From NCBI GenBank assembly GCA_900541965.1, contig UQLN01000016.1, positions 1 through 64,000 of the forward strand: 64,000 nucleotides of DNA. Reading direction: 5' to 3'. Below the pieces are notes generated by a model, which saw only the letters and a program-made list of their open reading frames with translations, was not told the origin of the DNA and made no database searches. The DNA comes from an uncultured Parabacteroides sp. (GTDB taxonomy: Bacteria > Bacteroidota > Bacteroidia > Bacteroidales > Tannerellaceae). A program made the translations under genes and the position numbers. Of the stretch, positions 1 to 8,545 are shown piece after piece (the stretch's first letter is position 1; every line of letters begins with the position of its first letter).

Positions 1-3
1 AAG

Positions 4-77
4 CGGTGCGTACGGGACTCGAACCCGTGACCCCATGCGTGACAGGCATGTATTCTAACCAACTGAACTAACGCACC
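4..77 (-). tRNA. tRNA-Asp (GTC), copy 1
   Basis: Read on the minus strand this folds as a 74-nt cloverleaf: acceptor arm GGTGCGT pairs with ACGCACC, discriminator G, D-arm GTTCAGTTGGTTAG, anticodon loop TGTCACG with anticodon GTC, and a T-arm containing GTTCGAGTC. CCA is not encoded. A nearly identical second copy lies 14 bp upstream, so the two are probably one transcript. Confidence 0.97.
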
Positions 78-91
78 AAAATGTTTTTTGG

Positions 92-165
92 CGGTCCGGA
101 CGGGACTCGAACCCGCGACCCCATGCGTGACAGGCATGTATTCTAACCAACTGAACTACCGAACC
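92..165 (-). tRNA. tRNA-Asp (GTC), copy 2
   Basis: Second tRNA-Asp gene, upstream of copy 1 in the transcript. The acceptor arm GGTTCGG pairs with CCGGACC (one G-U). The body is almost identical to copy 1 with the same GTC anticodon; the acceptor stems and a T-stem base differ, so this is a slightly diverged tandem duplication. Confidence 0.97.
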
Positions 166-200
166 ATTATTTTTTAACCGCCATTCCTCTGAATTGCGAT

Positions 201-232
201 GCAAAAGTAGCAGCTTTATTTGAATTATGCAA
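201..232 (-). promoter_or_regulatory. Promoter of the tRNA-Asp pair
   Basis: On the minus strand a TTG (-33 element) is followed after 20 nt by TACTTTTGC, a full match to the Bacteroidota -7 box TAnnTTTG. It lies about 36 bp upstream of the first tRNA-Asp. Confidence 0.75.
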
Positions 233-403
233 TAGGGCAAACAAGATATTTTCTAAAATAGACACAACTTAAAAGCCTAACAAGACATTTCATTCTTAGT
301 ATTAACCACTTATAAAATTCTTAAAAAATACTACATCCCAAATAAATCTCCACATTCTTCTCCAAGAGGCACTCTACGTCTTCCCCTATTATTCATAAAT
401 CAA

Positions 404-470
404 GCACAGATTCCACAGATTAACGCGATTTCTTATAAATCCAAGCCGCATAACGCCATGTAATCCGTGC
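404..470. repeat. Dispersed imperfect palindrome (copy A)
   Basis: The arms start with GCACAGATT and end with AATCCGTGC and can pair through most of their length. The sequence belongs to the same loose family as the palindromes at 7989-8073 and 38925-39039, which share CGGATTAA / CGCGGAT-type words. The rest of the 340-bp gap between the tRNAs and the ferredoxin gene shows nothing else beyond the tRNA promoter. Confidence 0.5.
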
Positions 471-505
471 TAAAAACAGGACAGGTTTCAAACATTCCTG
501 ATTTC

Positions 506-694
506 TCAGTCGTATTTAATCACACTGACCGGACAACTTTCTGCCGCCTCTTTGATTTCTTCTTCATAATCGTTGAAATCCACACCTTCGTTCACATGCG
601 AACGATCCGTTACGGTAAAGACCTGAGGGCATATTCCTTCACATGTACCGCAAGCGATACAGTCTTCTTCAATCCAAACACTTTTTATTGCCAT
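506..694 (-). CDS. Single-cluster [4Fe-4S] ferredoxin
   Basis: A 62-residue acidic protein carrying the ferredoxin signature CIACGTCEGICP at residues 12-23 and a later SCP near residue 54. The spacing fits a ferredoxin with one [4Fe-4S] cluster (Thermotoga/Desulfovibrio type) rather than the clostridial two-cluster form, because the second half has only the closing cysteine. It would be a cytoplasmic low-potential electron carrier for anaerobic oxidoreductases. It stands alone, divergent from the proline operon, so its partner enzyme cannot be read from context. Confidence 0.9.
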   Translation of the reverse strand: MAIKSVWIEEDCIACGTCEGICPQVFTVTDRSHVNEGVDFNDYEEEIKEAAESCPVSVIKYD

Positions 695-876
695 ATATTT
701 TATATTTGATGATAACTAATATATACAGTAACAGCCCTACCCCTTGAATTGTTGGGGGTTAAGAGGCAATTCCTTTAAAAATAAATTAACGGTTGCGTTT
801 CTTTTATTCAAAATTTAATTACTATGTTTACGGCATACAAAAAAACGTTGACTTAACACACAAATCAAAAGACACC

Positions 877-2508
877 ATGGACAATGCAATCTTTAGATTT
901 CCTAAACCTATTAACGAACCGGTAAAAGCATATGCACCGGGTTCAAGTGAGAAATCTGCTCTGAAGAAAACTCTGGCTCAACTTTCTTCCGAAGAATGGG
1001 ATATTCCTTTAATTATCGGAGGTAAAGAAGTTCGTACGGGCAACACGGGTAAAGTAGTCATGCCCCACGACCACCATCACGTACTGGCTACTTATCATAA
1101 GGCCGGAGAGAAAGAAGTACAAATGGCTATAGATGCTGCAATGAAAGCACACAAGGATTGGTCGGAACTTCCCTGGGTGGAACGTGCTTCGGTTATGCTT
1201 CGTGTGGCAGAACTTTTCGCAACAAAATATCGCTATTTATTAAATGCATCCGTAATGCTGGGGCAAAGCAAGAACCCGTACCAGGCTGAAATCGATGCTC
1301 CTTGCGAATTGATAGATTTCCTGCGCTTCAGTACATTCTATGCAAGCCAGGTATATGCCGACCAGCCTTATTCCGATACAGGTATTTTGAACCGTATGGA
1401 ATATCGTGCTCTCGAGGGTTTCGTGTTCTCGCTAACACCTTTTAATTTCACTTCTATCGCCTCTAACCTGAATATGGCTCCGGCTATGATGGGGAATGTT
1501 GCAGTATGGAAACCATCCACTACGGCAATTCACTCCAATTACCTGCTGATGAAAGTATTCCAGGAAGCAGGTCTGCCCGATGGCGTTGTGAACTTTATCC
1601 CCGGACAAGGAAGCGTAATCGGTAAAGTCATTACCTCAAGCCCAGACCTTGCCGGCTTCCACTTTACAGGCTCCACTTCCACATTCAATACTTTATGGCG
1701 TCAAATGGGTGAAAACTTAGGCAATTACAAATCGTATCCGAAGATTGTAGGCGAAACAGGAGGCAAGAACTTTATCTTCGCCCACCCGTCTGCCCCTGCT
1801 GCCGATATAGCAACAGCTATCGTTCGCGGCGCATTCGAATATCAGGGACAAAAATGTTCTGCCGGTTCGCGTGCCTATATCCCGGCTTCCCTCTGGAAAG
1901 ACGTGAAAGAAATGGTTGGCGACATGCTGAAAGACATCAAGATGGGCGACGTTCAGGATTTCACCAATTTCATTAATGCCGTAATCGATGAAGCTTCTTT
2001 CGACAACATCATGGGCTACATTAATTATGCAAAACAATCACCGGATGCTGAAGTGATATTCGGAGGCAACGGAGATAAATCCGTAGGATATTTCGTTGAA
2101 CCGACTGTTATCCAAACCACAGACCCGATGTTTAAGAGTATGGTAGAAGAAATCTTCGGGCCGGTTATCACTATCTATGTTTACGATGATAACAAATATG
2201 AAGAGACATTGGAACTTTGCGACCGTACCTCCCCGTACGGACTGACAGGTTCTATCTTTGCACGCGACCGCTACGCAATCGATATGGCATTCAATAAATT
2301 GCGCTATGCTGCCGGAAACTTCTATATCAACGACAAACCGACAGGAGCTGTGATAGCTCAACAACCGTTCGGAGGTTCACGTGCATCCGGCACAAACGAC
2401 AAAGCAGGCGGGCCGTTAAATTTGATTCGCTGGACAAATCCGCGTTGCATCAAGGAGGCTTTGGTTCCTCCTACCAGTTACGGCTATCCGTTCTTAGGAG
2501 AAAAATAA
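877..2508 (+). CDS. pruA: 1-pyrroline-5-carboxylate dehydrogenase
   Basis: Aldehyde dehydrogenase of 543 residues that oxidises glutamate-5-semialdehyde (P5C) to glutamate with NAD. The catalytic cysteine sits in GQKCSAG (about residue 327) and the general base glutamate in GETGGKN (about 293); FTGSTSTF is the cofactor-binding loop. I start at ATG 877 (MDNAIFRFPKP): the open frame runs 28 codons further upstream, but that extension is not part of the family and contains the leader. The proline dehydrogenase gene follows 80 bp downstream, so together they convert proline to glutamate as two separate proteins instead of one bifunctional PutA. The exact symbol (pruA/rocA) is a convention. Confidence 0.95.
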   Translation: MDNAIFRFPKPINEPVKAYAPGSSEKSALKKTLAQLSSEEWDIPLIIGGKEVRTGNTGKVVMPHDHHHVLATYHKAGEKEVQMAIDAAMKAHKDWSELPWVERASVMLRVAELFATKYRYLLNASVMLGQSKNPYQAEIDAPCELIDFLRFSTFYASQVYADQPYSDTGILNRMEYRALEGFVFSLTPFNFTSIASNLNMAPAMMGNVAVWKPSTTAIHSNYLLMKVFQEAGLPDGVVNFIPGQGSVIGKVITSSPDLAGFHFTGSTSTFNTLWRQMGENLGNYKSYPKIVGETGGKNFIFAHPSAPAADIATAIVRGAFEYQGQKCSAGSRAYIPASLWKDVKEMVGDMLKDIKMGDVQDFTNFINAVIDEASFDNIMGYINYAKQSPDAEVIFGGNGDKSVGYFVEPTVIQTTDPMFKSMVEEIFGPVITIYVYDDNKYEETLELCDRTSPYGLTGSIFARDRYAIDMAFNKLRYAAGNFYINDKPTGAVIAQQPFGGSRASGTNDKAGGPLNLIRWTNPRCIKEALVPPTSYGYPFLGEK

Positions 2509-2588
2509 CAGACCTATTGAAGATTGGGAAATGGGGAAATTATTTAATTCCCCACTCTCAATTTCCAATTCTCAATTAAATCAATACT

Positions 2589-3764
2589 ATGTTAGATTTT
2601 AATAACACTGAAATCGCTTTCTCTGCCAAATCGCAGTCTGAGCTGAAAAATGCTTATTTGCTGTTCAACACAATTAAGTATCCGTTGCTGGTAAAATGTG
2701 CCGGCGTAGCAAGTAACATCGCCCTGAAGATCCATTTTCCACTGGGATGGGCTGTGAAACCTACTTTATACAAACAATTTGTCGGAGGGGAAACCTTGCA
2801 GGACTGCCACAAAATCATCAATCATCTGATGAAATTCAATGTCCGCTCCACTCTTGACTTTTCAGCGGAAGGCGAACAAACGCCGGAAGGAATACAAGCA
2901 ACTTTTGAAGAGACAATGCGTTCCATCGACTTTGCAAAAGGGAATGATAACCTGGCTTATGCCGTATTTAAGCCCTCTACTATTACGACAGACGAACTAC
3001 TTGCCAAAGCATCCGAAAAACGGGAAGAACTAACCATCGAAGAAGTAAAAGCATTCCGTGAATTTAAAGAACGGTTCATGGCTTTCTGCCAGCGCGCTTA
3101 CGACAACGATGTCCGCCTGATTGTAGATGCCGAAGATTATTGTTTTCAGGATGCACTCGATGAGCTGACCGACGAAGCGATGCGCAAATTCAATAAAAAG
3201 CGTGCCATTGTTTTCGCCACGTTGCAAATGTACCGTCACGACCGTATGCCTTACCTTCGCCGCATTCTGGATGATGCCAAGGAAAAAGGATACATCGCTG
3301 GTGTTAAATTCGTTCGTGGAGCTTATATGGAAGCCGAACGTGCCCGTGCTGCGGCATTAGGCTACCCGGACCCTATCTGTAAAGATAAAAAAGCGACAGA
3401 CGAGAACTATGACGAGGCCGTACGTTTCACTATGGACCATCTCGAACAGTTCGAAATGTTTATGGGAACCCACAACGAAGAAAGTAATTATAAACTGGCT
3501 CAATTGATAGACGAAAAAGGAATCAAAAGGAATGACAGCCGTATATTCTTTGCACAATTATTAGGTATGAGCGACAACATCTCATTTAACCTTGCCAACG
3601 AAGGATACAACGTCACAAAATATGTTCCTTATGCAGCCGTACGCGATGTACTGCCTTACCTGCTTCGCCGTGCCGAAGAAAATACCTCCGTTGCCGGTCA
3701 GACAGGACGCGAGCTCCGTATGATCAAAGCTGAAATGGACCGGAGAAAGAAAGCCGGAAAATAA
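2589..3764 (+). CDS. Proline dehydrogenase (FAD-dependent)
   Basis: A 391-residue stand-alone proline dehydrogenase with the beta/alpha-barrel of the PutA PRODH domain. Conserved pieces visible are GVKFVRGAYMEAER near residue 240 and the substrate-binding YLLRRAEEN near 357-365. It oxidises proline to 1-pyrroline-5-carboxylate and passes electrons to quinone. The gene follows the P5C dehydrogenase in the same direction, completing the catabolic pair; an imperfect GGGGAA/TTCCCC inverted repeat lies in the 80-bp gap, and a strong hairpin closes the operon just after the stop. Confidence 0.93.
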   Translation: MLDFNNTEIAFSAKSQSELKNAYLLFNTIKYPLLVKCAGVASNIALKIHFPLGWAVKPTLYKQFVGGETLQDCHKIINHLMKFNVRSTLDFSAEGEQTPEGIQATFEETMRSIDFAKGNDNLAYAVFKPSTITTDELLAKASEKREELTIEEVKAFREFKERFMAFCQRAYDNDVRLIVDAEDYCFQDALDELTDEAMRKFNKKRAIVFATLQMYRHDRMPYLRRILDDAKEKGYIAGVKFVRGAYMEAERARAAALGYPDPICKDKKATDENYDEAVRFTMDHLEQFEMFMGTHNEESNYKLAQLIDEKGIKRNDSRIFFAQLLGMSDNISFNLANEGYNVTKYVPYAAVRDVLPYLLRRAEENTSVAGQTGRELRMIKAEMDRRKKAGK

Positions 3765-3771
3765 AATCAGG

Positions 3772-3823
3772 ATAGTTATGGTCTTTCTGATTCACAATCG
3801 CGTGTCCAGAAAGCCATAACTAT
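3772..3823. terminator. Terminator between proline operon and pldA
   Basis: Arms ATAGTTATGG and CCATAACTAT, extended by CTTTCTG/CAGAAAG, form a 17-bp stem with one mismatch. It lies between two convergent genes and probably serves both. The arms contain the word CATAACTATG, which recurs in the 22-bp repeats at 32688-32775. Confidence 0.7.
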
Positions 3824-3826
3824 GAT

Positions 3827-4666
3827 TTAATAAAAACTGAACCCGGACGGTTTTATAACAAATCCGACCCTTAGCATACTCTTATGCTCATTATAATTCA
3901 GCAAATTCTCGCCATACCCATTGTAATATTGGAGGAATAAATACTGATTCTCGTTATTATTAAACTTATAGCTCAATTCAATCTGTGTATTAAAGCTAAA
4001 CCAGGTAAGGCGTTTGGTCAGGATAACACCGCAGTTAAAACGCTTGTTATTCGTCCTGTAATTAGCTGCAACCTGAAATATACCGTTATATTTCAATAAA
4101 TCCCTGTTATATTTTCCATCTACAATCGGAATCCATGCTTTAAACTGCGTCTCCCAGTTATCAGTCAGAAGTAATGCCACGGCAAGCGTAACTTTATTCC
4201 AGCTACGCGACTCCGTACTATCACGTCCGTTCGACTCGTGTTCAAGCATCAGGTAACCTTTTCCGATATATTTGTTATGATGGATTATCAGGTGTCCAAG
4301 ACCGATTCCCGGATTAAAGTTCAGATCCCTCATCGGCAATGACTCCTGGAATACATTCCAAAAAGCTTTTTGCGTATATTGGATAAAAAGATACGTATCA
4401 AACGGCAGCTTACTTTTAGTCAAGCGCTGGGCTATACTGAGTTGGAACTTCACATCCGAATTTGCAGCCGTCGGTTTATGCCCGATAGTTGTCCCCCCGA
4501 TAAAATAATTATCTTTAAATAAGGTAAAATAAGGCATCTTATCCAAGACCTCCCTTACACTATCTGCATTATAAGTATTTGCTATTATTTTTTTTTCAAA
4601 TCGATTCTGTGCTGTCATGTTTCCGACAACCAACAGCAATAACAGAAATATACAGAGCCTTTTCAT
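3827..4666 (-). CDS. pldA: Outer-membrane phospholipase A (OMPLA-like)
   Basis: A 279-residue exported protein with an N-terminal signal peptide ending near TAQ (residue 20). The OMPLA signature is present: YTQKAFWNVF...SLPMRDLNFNPG, then the catalytic triad in HESNGRDS (His143, Ser145) and an Asn near 157, the spacing seen in E. coli PldA. The rest alternates like a 12-strand beta-barrel and ends in an aromatic residue. It would hydrolyse acyl chains of phospholipids misplaced in the outer leaflet. It is monocistronic and convergent to the proline operon. Confidence 0.88.
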   Translation of the reverse strand: MKRLCIFLLLLLVVGNMTAQNRFEKKIIANTYNADSVREVLDKMPYFTLFKDNYFIGGTTIGHKPTAANSDVKFQLSIAQRLTKSKLPFDTYLFIQYTQKAFWNVFQESLPMRDLNFNPGIGLGHLIIHHNKYIGKGYLMLEHESNGRDSTESRSWNKVTLAVALLLTDNWETQFKAWIPIVDGKYNRDLLKYNGIFQVAANYRTNNKRFNCGVILTKRLTWFSFNTQIELSYKFNNNENQYLFLQYYNGYGENLLNYNEHKSMLRVGFVIKPSGFSFY

Positions 4667-4818
4667 AAAGAATTTATTAAACGTATTCCTGAAATTAAAT
4701 GCGACAAAGATAAATGTTCATATAAAATGATAATTCGCCCATACCGAACCAATATTGGGTCTTTTTTGGTATCATCCTTTTTTAATAACCATAAAAAAAC
4801 TGTTAAGTTCATTTTTTC

Positions 4819-4827
4819 TATCTTTGC
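4819..4827 (+). promoter_or_regulatory. -7 box directly ahead of the MutS-like gene
   Basis: TATCTTTGC matches the Bacteroidota -7 consensus exactly and ends only 4 nt before the best start codon at 4832, implying a leaderless or nearly leaderless mRNA. No convincing TTTG is visible at the -33 position. Confidence 0.55.
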
Positions 4828-4831
4828 ACGC

Positions 4832-6631
4832 ATGGAAAAAGTATATAATCACTATCGGGAAAAGATAGAAGCTTACTCGCGGCATGCCGAAGGGTTGAAA
4901 AAAAAGATACACTGGATGGGGAGCATACGCCTGGCTCTATTCGCCGGAGCAATTGCCGCTCTCTATATTTTCAGGGCTGAGGAATGGGATATGCTGAGCG
5001 GTATAATTGCCCTATTCGCATTACCATTCATCGCTTTAATGTTCTACCATACGAAACTGGCTTTCCGCAAGAACTATGCGGAAACGCTTATCAAGCTTTG
5101 CCAGAATGAACTGAAAGCTCTGGATTATGATTTCAGTGCATTCGACGGCGCTCCCGAGAAAACATCTGCAGACCATTCATTTAGCCTGGACCTCGACTTA
5201 TTCGGGGAACGTTCGCTATTCCAATCGGTGAACAGGACTGTAACTTTTATCGGAAAAGAAAAACTCATCGATTGGTTCCAGAACCCTCTTACCGACAAGC
5301 AACAAATATTGAAACGCCAGGAAGCGGTCCGCGAACTGGAAAGTTTCACACAATTAAGACAGCATTTTTATGTTACCGGAACACTGCAACCGGGAAATCA
5401 GAACGATATTCGCATCCTTTCATTTTTGAATAGTGCATCATCCGGTTTCTTTAACAAACGTATCTGGAAAATATTAATCTGGACCATTCCGGCTATTTGG
5501 ATACTCTTAGCTATTGCAGCCGGATTAAACCTCATTGCACCGGCTCTGTTGGGGATATTCTTTGCCTTATCCTTTTTAATTGCCTATAGCACAGGTAAAA
5601 AAACGGCTGAATTACATAACAATGTCAATAAGATGGAAAAAATTCTCTCCACTTATGCCAACCTGATGAAATGCGTGGAAGGAGATTTGTTTAAATCGGA
5701 AGAACTTTCGGACATCAGCCGTACAATGACCGGTTACAAAAAGACGGCCTCCGAAGCCATCAAACAGCTTTCCGGCTATATAGGCGCCTTAGACCAACGT
5801 TTCAGTTTTATGGGTATCATACTGAATATTTTCACCTTGAGAGACACCCGCACGGCCATTAAATTAGAAAACTGGAAACTAAAACATAAAAGTGACCTGT
5901 TCCAATGGTTCGAGGCTTTAGCTTGTTTCGACGCCTATTGTTCGTTAGGTGGTTTTGCATTCAACCATCCGGATTATATTTATCCTGAAATAGCCGACAC
6001 TTATTTCAAGATGGAAGGCACGGCACTCGGTCATCCGTTACTGCGCAGGGATGTTTGCGTAAAAAATGACATTGCCATTCATAAAAGTCCCTGGTTCCTG
6101 ATTATTACAGGTGCGAATATGGCAGGGAAAAGCACTTACCTGCGTACTGTGGGTGTTAATTATCTATTGGCTTGCATAGGTACTCCGGTTTGTGCGGAAC
6201 GCCTTACCATATATCCGGCTCATATGGTAACCAGCCTGCGAACAGCAGACTCATTGATGAGCAATGAATCTTATTTCTTTGCGGAACTGAAACGGCTGAA
6301 AATGATTATAAACCGTTTGCAGCAAGGAGAAGAATTATTTATTATCCTTGATGAAATTCTAAAAGGAACCAACTCCATCGATAAACAAAAAGGCTCGTTG
6401 GCACTAATGAAACAGTTGGTTGCTTACCGTACCTGCGGTATCATAGCCACTCACGACCTTGCCCTGGGAGAACTGGAACAAGAATTCCCCGAACAAATCA
6501 AAAATTACCGGTTCGAAGCAGATATAACGGGCGACAAACTTACGTTCTCTTACAAACTTCGTGAAGGAGTGGCACAAAACATGAATGCCTGCTTCCTGAT
6601 GAACCAAATGGGGATTACGATACCTCAATAA
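4832..6631 (+). CDS. MutS-family ATPase with membrane segments
   Basis: A 599-residue protein with two hydrophobic segment pairs (about residues 30-70 and 210-255) followed by a MutS-type core and ATPase domain. The P-loop GANMAGKST is near residue 427 and the Walker B IILDEILKG near 505, followed by the MutS signature TADSLMSNESYFFAEL and TNSIDKQKGS. It lacks the N-terminal mismatch-recognition domain, so it is not canonical MutS; this membrane-associated MutS-like family is common in Bacteroidota and its role is unknown. I use ATG 4832 because the upstream 35 codons run through the promoter. Confidence 0.85.
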   Translation: MEKVYNHYREKIEAYSRHAEGLKKKIHWMGSIRLALFAGAIAALYIFRAEEWDMLSGIIALFALPFIALMFYHTKLAFRKNYAETLIKLCQNELKALDYDFSAFDGAPEKTSADHSFSLDLDLFGERSLFQSVNRTVTFIGKEKLIDWFQNPLTDKQQILKRQEAVRELESFTQLRQHFYVTGTLQPGNQNDIRILSFLNSASSGFFNKRIWKILIWTIPAIWILLAIAAGLNLIAPALLGIFFALSFLIAYSTGKKTAELHNNVNKMEKILSTYANLMKCVEGDLFKSEELSDISRTMTGYKKTASEAIKQLSGYIGALDQRFSFMGIILNIFTLRDTRTAIKLENWKLKHKSDLFQWFEALACFDAYCSLGGFAFNHPDYIYPEIADTYFKMEGTALGHPLLRRDVCVKNDIAIHKSPWFLIITGANMAGKSTYLRTVGVNYLLACIGTPVCAERLTIYPAHMVTSLRTADSLMSNESYFFAELKRLKMIINRLQQGEELFIILDEILKGTNSIDKQKGSLALMKQLVAYRTCGIIATHDLALGELEQEFPEQIKNYRFEADITGDKLTFSYKLREGVAQNMNACFLMNQMGITIPQ

Positions 6632-6664
6632 AATCAACAAAAAGATTTAAATCTTTAGCATATA

Positions 6665-6703
6665 AAAAAGGAAGTGCCTCAAATCTGAAAACACTTCCTT
6701 TTT
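6665..6703. terminator. Bidirectional terminator after the MutS-like gene
   Basis: AAAAAGGAAGTG and CACTTCCTTTTT form a perfect 12-bp stem with flanking A and T runs, so it can end transcription from both the MutS-like gene and the convergent Rpn gene. Confidence 0.88.
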
Positions 6704-6756
6704 ATATATTCTTTCTTCCTCTGGGTAAAATATTATCCGATAAAGAATCAGGATGA

Positions 6757-7680
6757 TTACAACTGTTCAATCTCCTCTATGGTAAGTCCGGTAAATTCTA
6801 CAATCTCAGAGATAGGCTTACCTGCCTGTTTCATTTTACGGGCAATTTGGTTCGTTGTTTTTTCTATACCTTCGGCTAAGCCTTCTTCTTTACCCATAAC
6901 TCTGCCTTCTTCTTTTCCTTTCATTTCCCCGTCTTCAAATTTGGCATCCAGTGCAGCAAGCATATCACGTTCGGCAGCGAGGCTCAGTTCATATTCCAGA
7001 CGTTCGTTGGCGGACATACGTTCGATGTCCACGATGCTTTTCAATTTCTTGAAAATCTGGTTGTTCAATTCTTCGGGTAAACGTTCCATAATGTCGATAT
7101 TATTTAATACGTATAACCATTTGAGATAGATGGTGTCGCACATCGACAAAGGTAATACAAATTTCGGCATTTCAAGATATACCTCGTTCAGCGTTTCACT
7201 GAACGGTATCTTTAATTCCCGGTCCATGCGCACAACATCCCAGCGGTATTTGTCAGGATAGGAAGGGGCCATAATGTAGTTCAGGATACATACGATATAG
7301 ACTTTGTTAAAACTATAATTCCACCGTGCCCTCATTTCCCTGGACAGGCAGTCTGTCGTCCTTTCTTTTGCTACCGCCGTTTGTTGCTGGATGGCGAAAG
7401 AGGCATAATACAGGATACGGTCCGAAAAGTACTTTTGCCGCGTTTTTTGCATCTCCACAATAAAGAATTCCCCCTTTTCATTTTCACAAAAGATATCGAA
7501 GACAGCTTTAGGCTGCTCATGCTTCAGTCCAAGCATTTCTACATTGCGGAAAGAGATGTCGATGATTACTTCGTCGTGAAGGACTCCGTTCAGGAAACTG
7601 ATGATCAGGTCTTTGCTTACTTCGCTTCCGAAAATAGCCTTAAATCCCCAATCCGAGAAAGGATTTACAAATTTGCTCAT
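6757..7680 (-). CDS. Rpn-family PD-(D/E)XK nuclease / putative transposase
   Basis: A 307-residue member of the recombination-promoting nuclease (Rpn, TIGR01784) family. The N-terminus FVNPFSDWGFKAIFGSE and the nuclease core with VFDIFCENEKGEFFIVEMQ (Asp...Glu-x-Gln of the PD-(D/E)XK fold, about residues 60-80) are clear. The C-terminus has a charged KGKEEGRVMGKEEGLAEG repeat, also typical. These genes are widespread in many copies in Bacteroidota genomes; E. coli Rpn proteins promote RecA-independent recombination. No inverted repeats marking an active insertion sequence are visible at its ends. Confidence 0.88.
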   Translation of the reverse strand: MSKFVNPFSDWGFKAIFGSEVSKDLIISFLNGVLHDEVIIDISFRNVEMLGLKHEQPKAVFDIFCENEKGEFFIVEMQKTRQKYFSDRILYYASFAIQQQTAVAKERTTDCLSREMRARWNYSFNKVYIVCILNYIMAPSYPDKYRWDVVRMDRELKIPFSETLNEVYLEMPKFVLPLSMCDTIYLKWLYVLNNIDIMERLPEELNNQIFKKLKSIVDIERMSANERLEYELSLAAERDMLAALDAKFEDGEMKGKEEGRVMGKEEGLAEGIEKTTNQIARKMKQAGKPISEIVEFTGLTIEEIEQL

Positions 7681-7888
7681 AGTTATTTGTTTTAGTTGGT
7701 TGCCTACCGACAGGCAGAAAACAAATGTACGCTTTTATTTTCAATAGATACAAGTTATTGTGAATAGAAAATAAAAGGTCCGTTTCTATTTTCAAAAAGG
7801 AGATTTAAGAATAAAACACAGCCTCTCTTTTTATCAAAATGACAAAACATCCTATACATCCGCCTCCTATATGGATAATTATTCAAGA

Positions 7889-8359
7889 GGCATTGCAAAT
7901 ACGCTACTCTCGCAGAGTTGAGATTTATAGGTTTGTCGGCAGAAATGACGTAAAGGTGACTAATTGATATGATATATGAATTAGTTAATTAGACGCGAAT
8001 GTCACGAATAAACACGAATTAATGCATGTTATATGTTTCTTAATCCGCGTTCATCCGTGGCATCCTCGTCTAATCATATTGTTGTGTTCTATGGAATATA
8101 ATAATCAATTTAATATTTGCGTCGAGTTTGATTTTTCGACCATTCCAGAGCCGCGTCCATGTTCAATAGCATATAAAAATGAAGCATATATGCTTTGATT
8201 TCAAAACATATATGTTTTAAAGTCAAAATATAGGTGTTTTGCCGCGCAGATAGTTGGATTTAGTTGCGCAGATAGTTGGATTTGTCCGCGGAAACAATTG
8301 AAATTACCCTCCAAGTAAATGGAAAAAAGTGCCGGATAGCATACAAAGCCTCCTTTTTT
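7889..8359 (+). repeat. Leader-plus-22-bp-unit element, copy 1
   Basis: Non-coding element filling most of the 865-bp gap between the Rpn gene and HU. A leader (with CTCTCGCAGAGTTGAG at 7907-7922 and GTTTGTCGG) is followed by seven consecutive units of exactly 22 bp (8181-8334) and a tail ending in CTCCTTTTTT. Units 1-3 are built on the dyad AAAACATATATGTTTT; units 4-5 share CAGATAGTTGGATTT. The reverse complement of 57851-58259 carries the same leader, the same unit length and register and the same tail. The leader here is interrupted by an 85-bp palindrome. No open frame follows the 22-bp period. Confidence 0.75.
7989..8073. mobile_element. 85-bp palindromic (MITE-like) insertion (copy B)
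   Basis: Bounded by TTAGACG and CGTCTAA; the terminal inverted repeats continue inward for about 31 bp, with mostly transition differences. It sits inside the leader of the 22-bp-unit element and is absent at the matching place in the other copy, whose flanking sequence rejoins without it. Too short to encode anything; it would have been mobilised in trans. Confidence 0.6.
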
Positions 8360-8488
8360 AACCTTAAAAAGAGCCCGTTTCCTCCTGAAAAGCCTTTTTC
8401 ATACACATATCCAGTCAGAGAAAAAGGGTCTATTACACAAAAGTGTCAGACAACAAAGCGAAAATAGAACATTTTGTAAAATAAAAAA

Positions 8489-8525
8489 ACTGCCTGAGCA
8501 CCGGTATGCCAGACAGTCTTTTTCT
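8489..8525. terminator. Terminator downstream of HU
   Basis: ACTGCCTGAGCA and TGCCAGACAGT form a stem with one bulge, with T-rich sequence on the right and an A run on the left, so it can act on both strands. It closes the fimbrial/HU transcript on the minus strand. The 8360-8488 stretch shows nothing else. Confidence 0.75.
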
Positions 8526-8545
8526 GTTTTCTCTTTAAAGTAAGT

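Noticed and set aside
467..709. 80-codon ORF on the plus strand
   Set aside because: It is antisense to the ferredoxin gene, which has a clear iron-sulfur motif.
793..876. Upstream extension of P5C dehydrogenase
   Set aside because: The 28 extra codons are not conserved in the family; ATG 877 gives the usual 543 residues.
6757..7680. Active insertion sequence around the Rpn gene
   Set aside because: I found no terminal inverted repeats or target duplications at its edges.
8181..8334. CRISPR array
   Set aside because: There is no alternation of constant repeats and unique spacers, the unit is only 22 bp with gradual divergence, and no cas genes are in the window.
8276..8467. 63-codon ORF on the plus strand
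   Set aside because: It lies across the 22-bp-unit array and its tail, whose period is not a multiple of three, and the other copy of the element does not preserve the frame.
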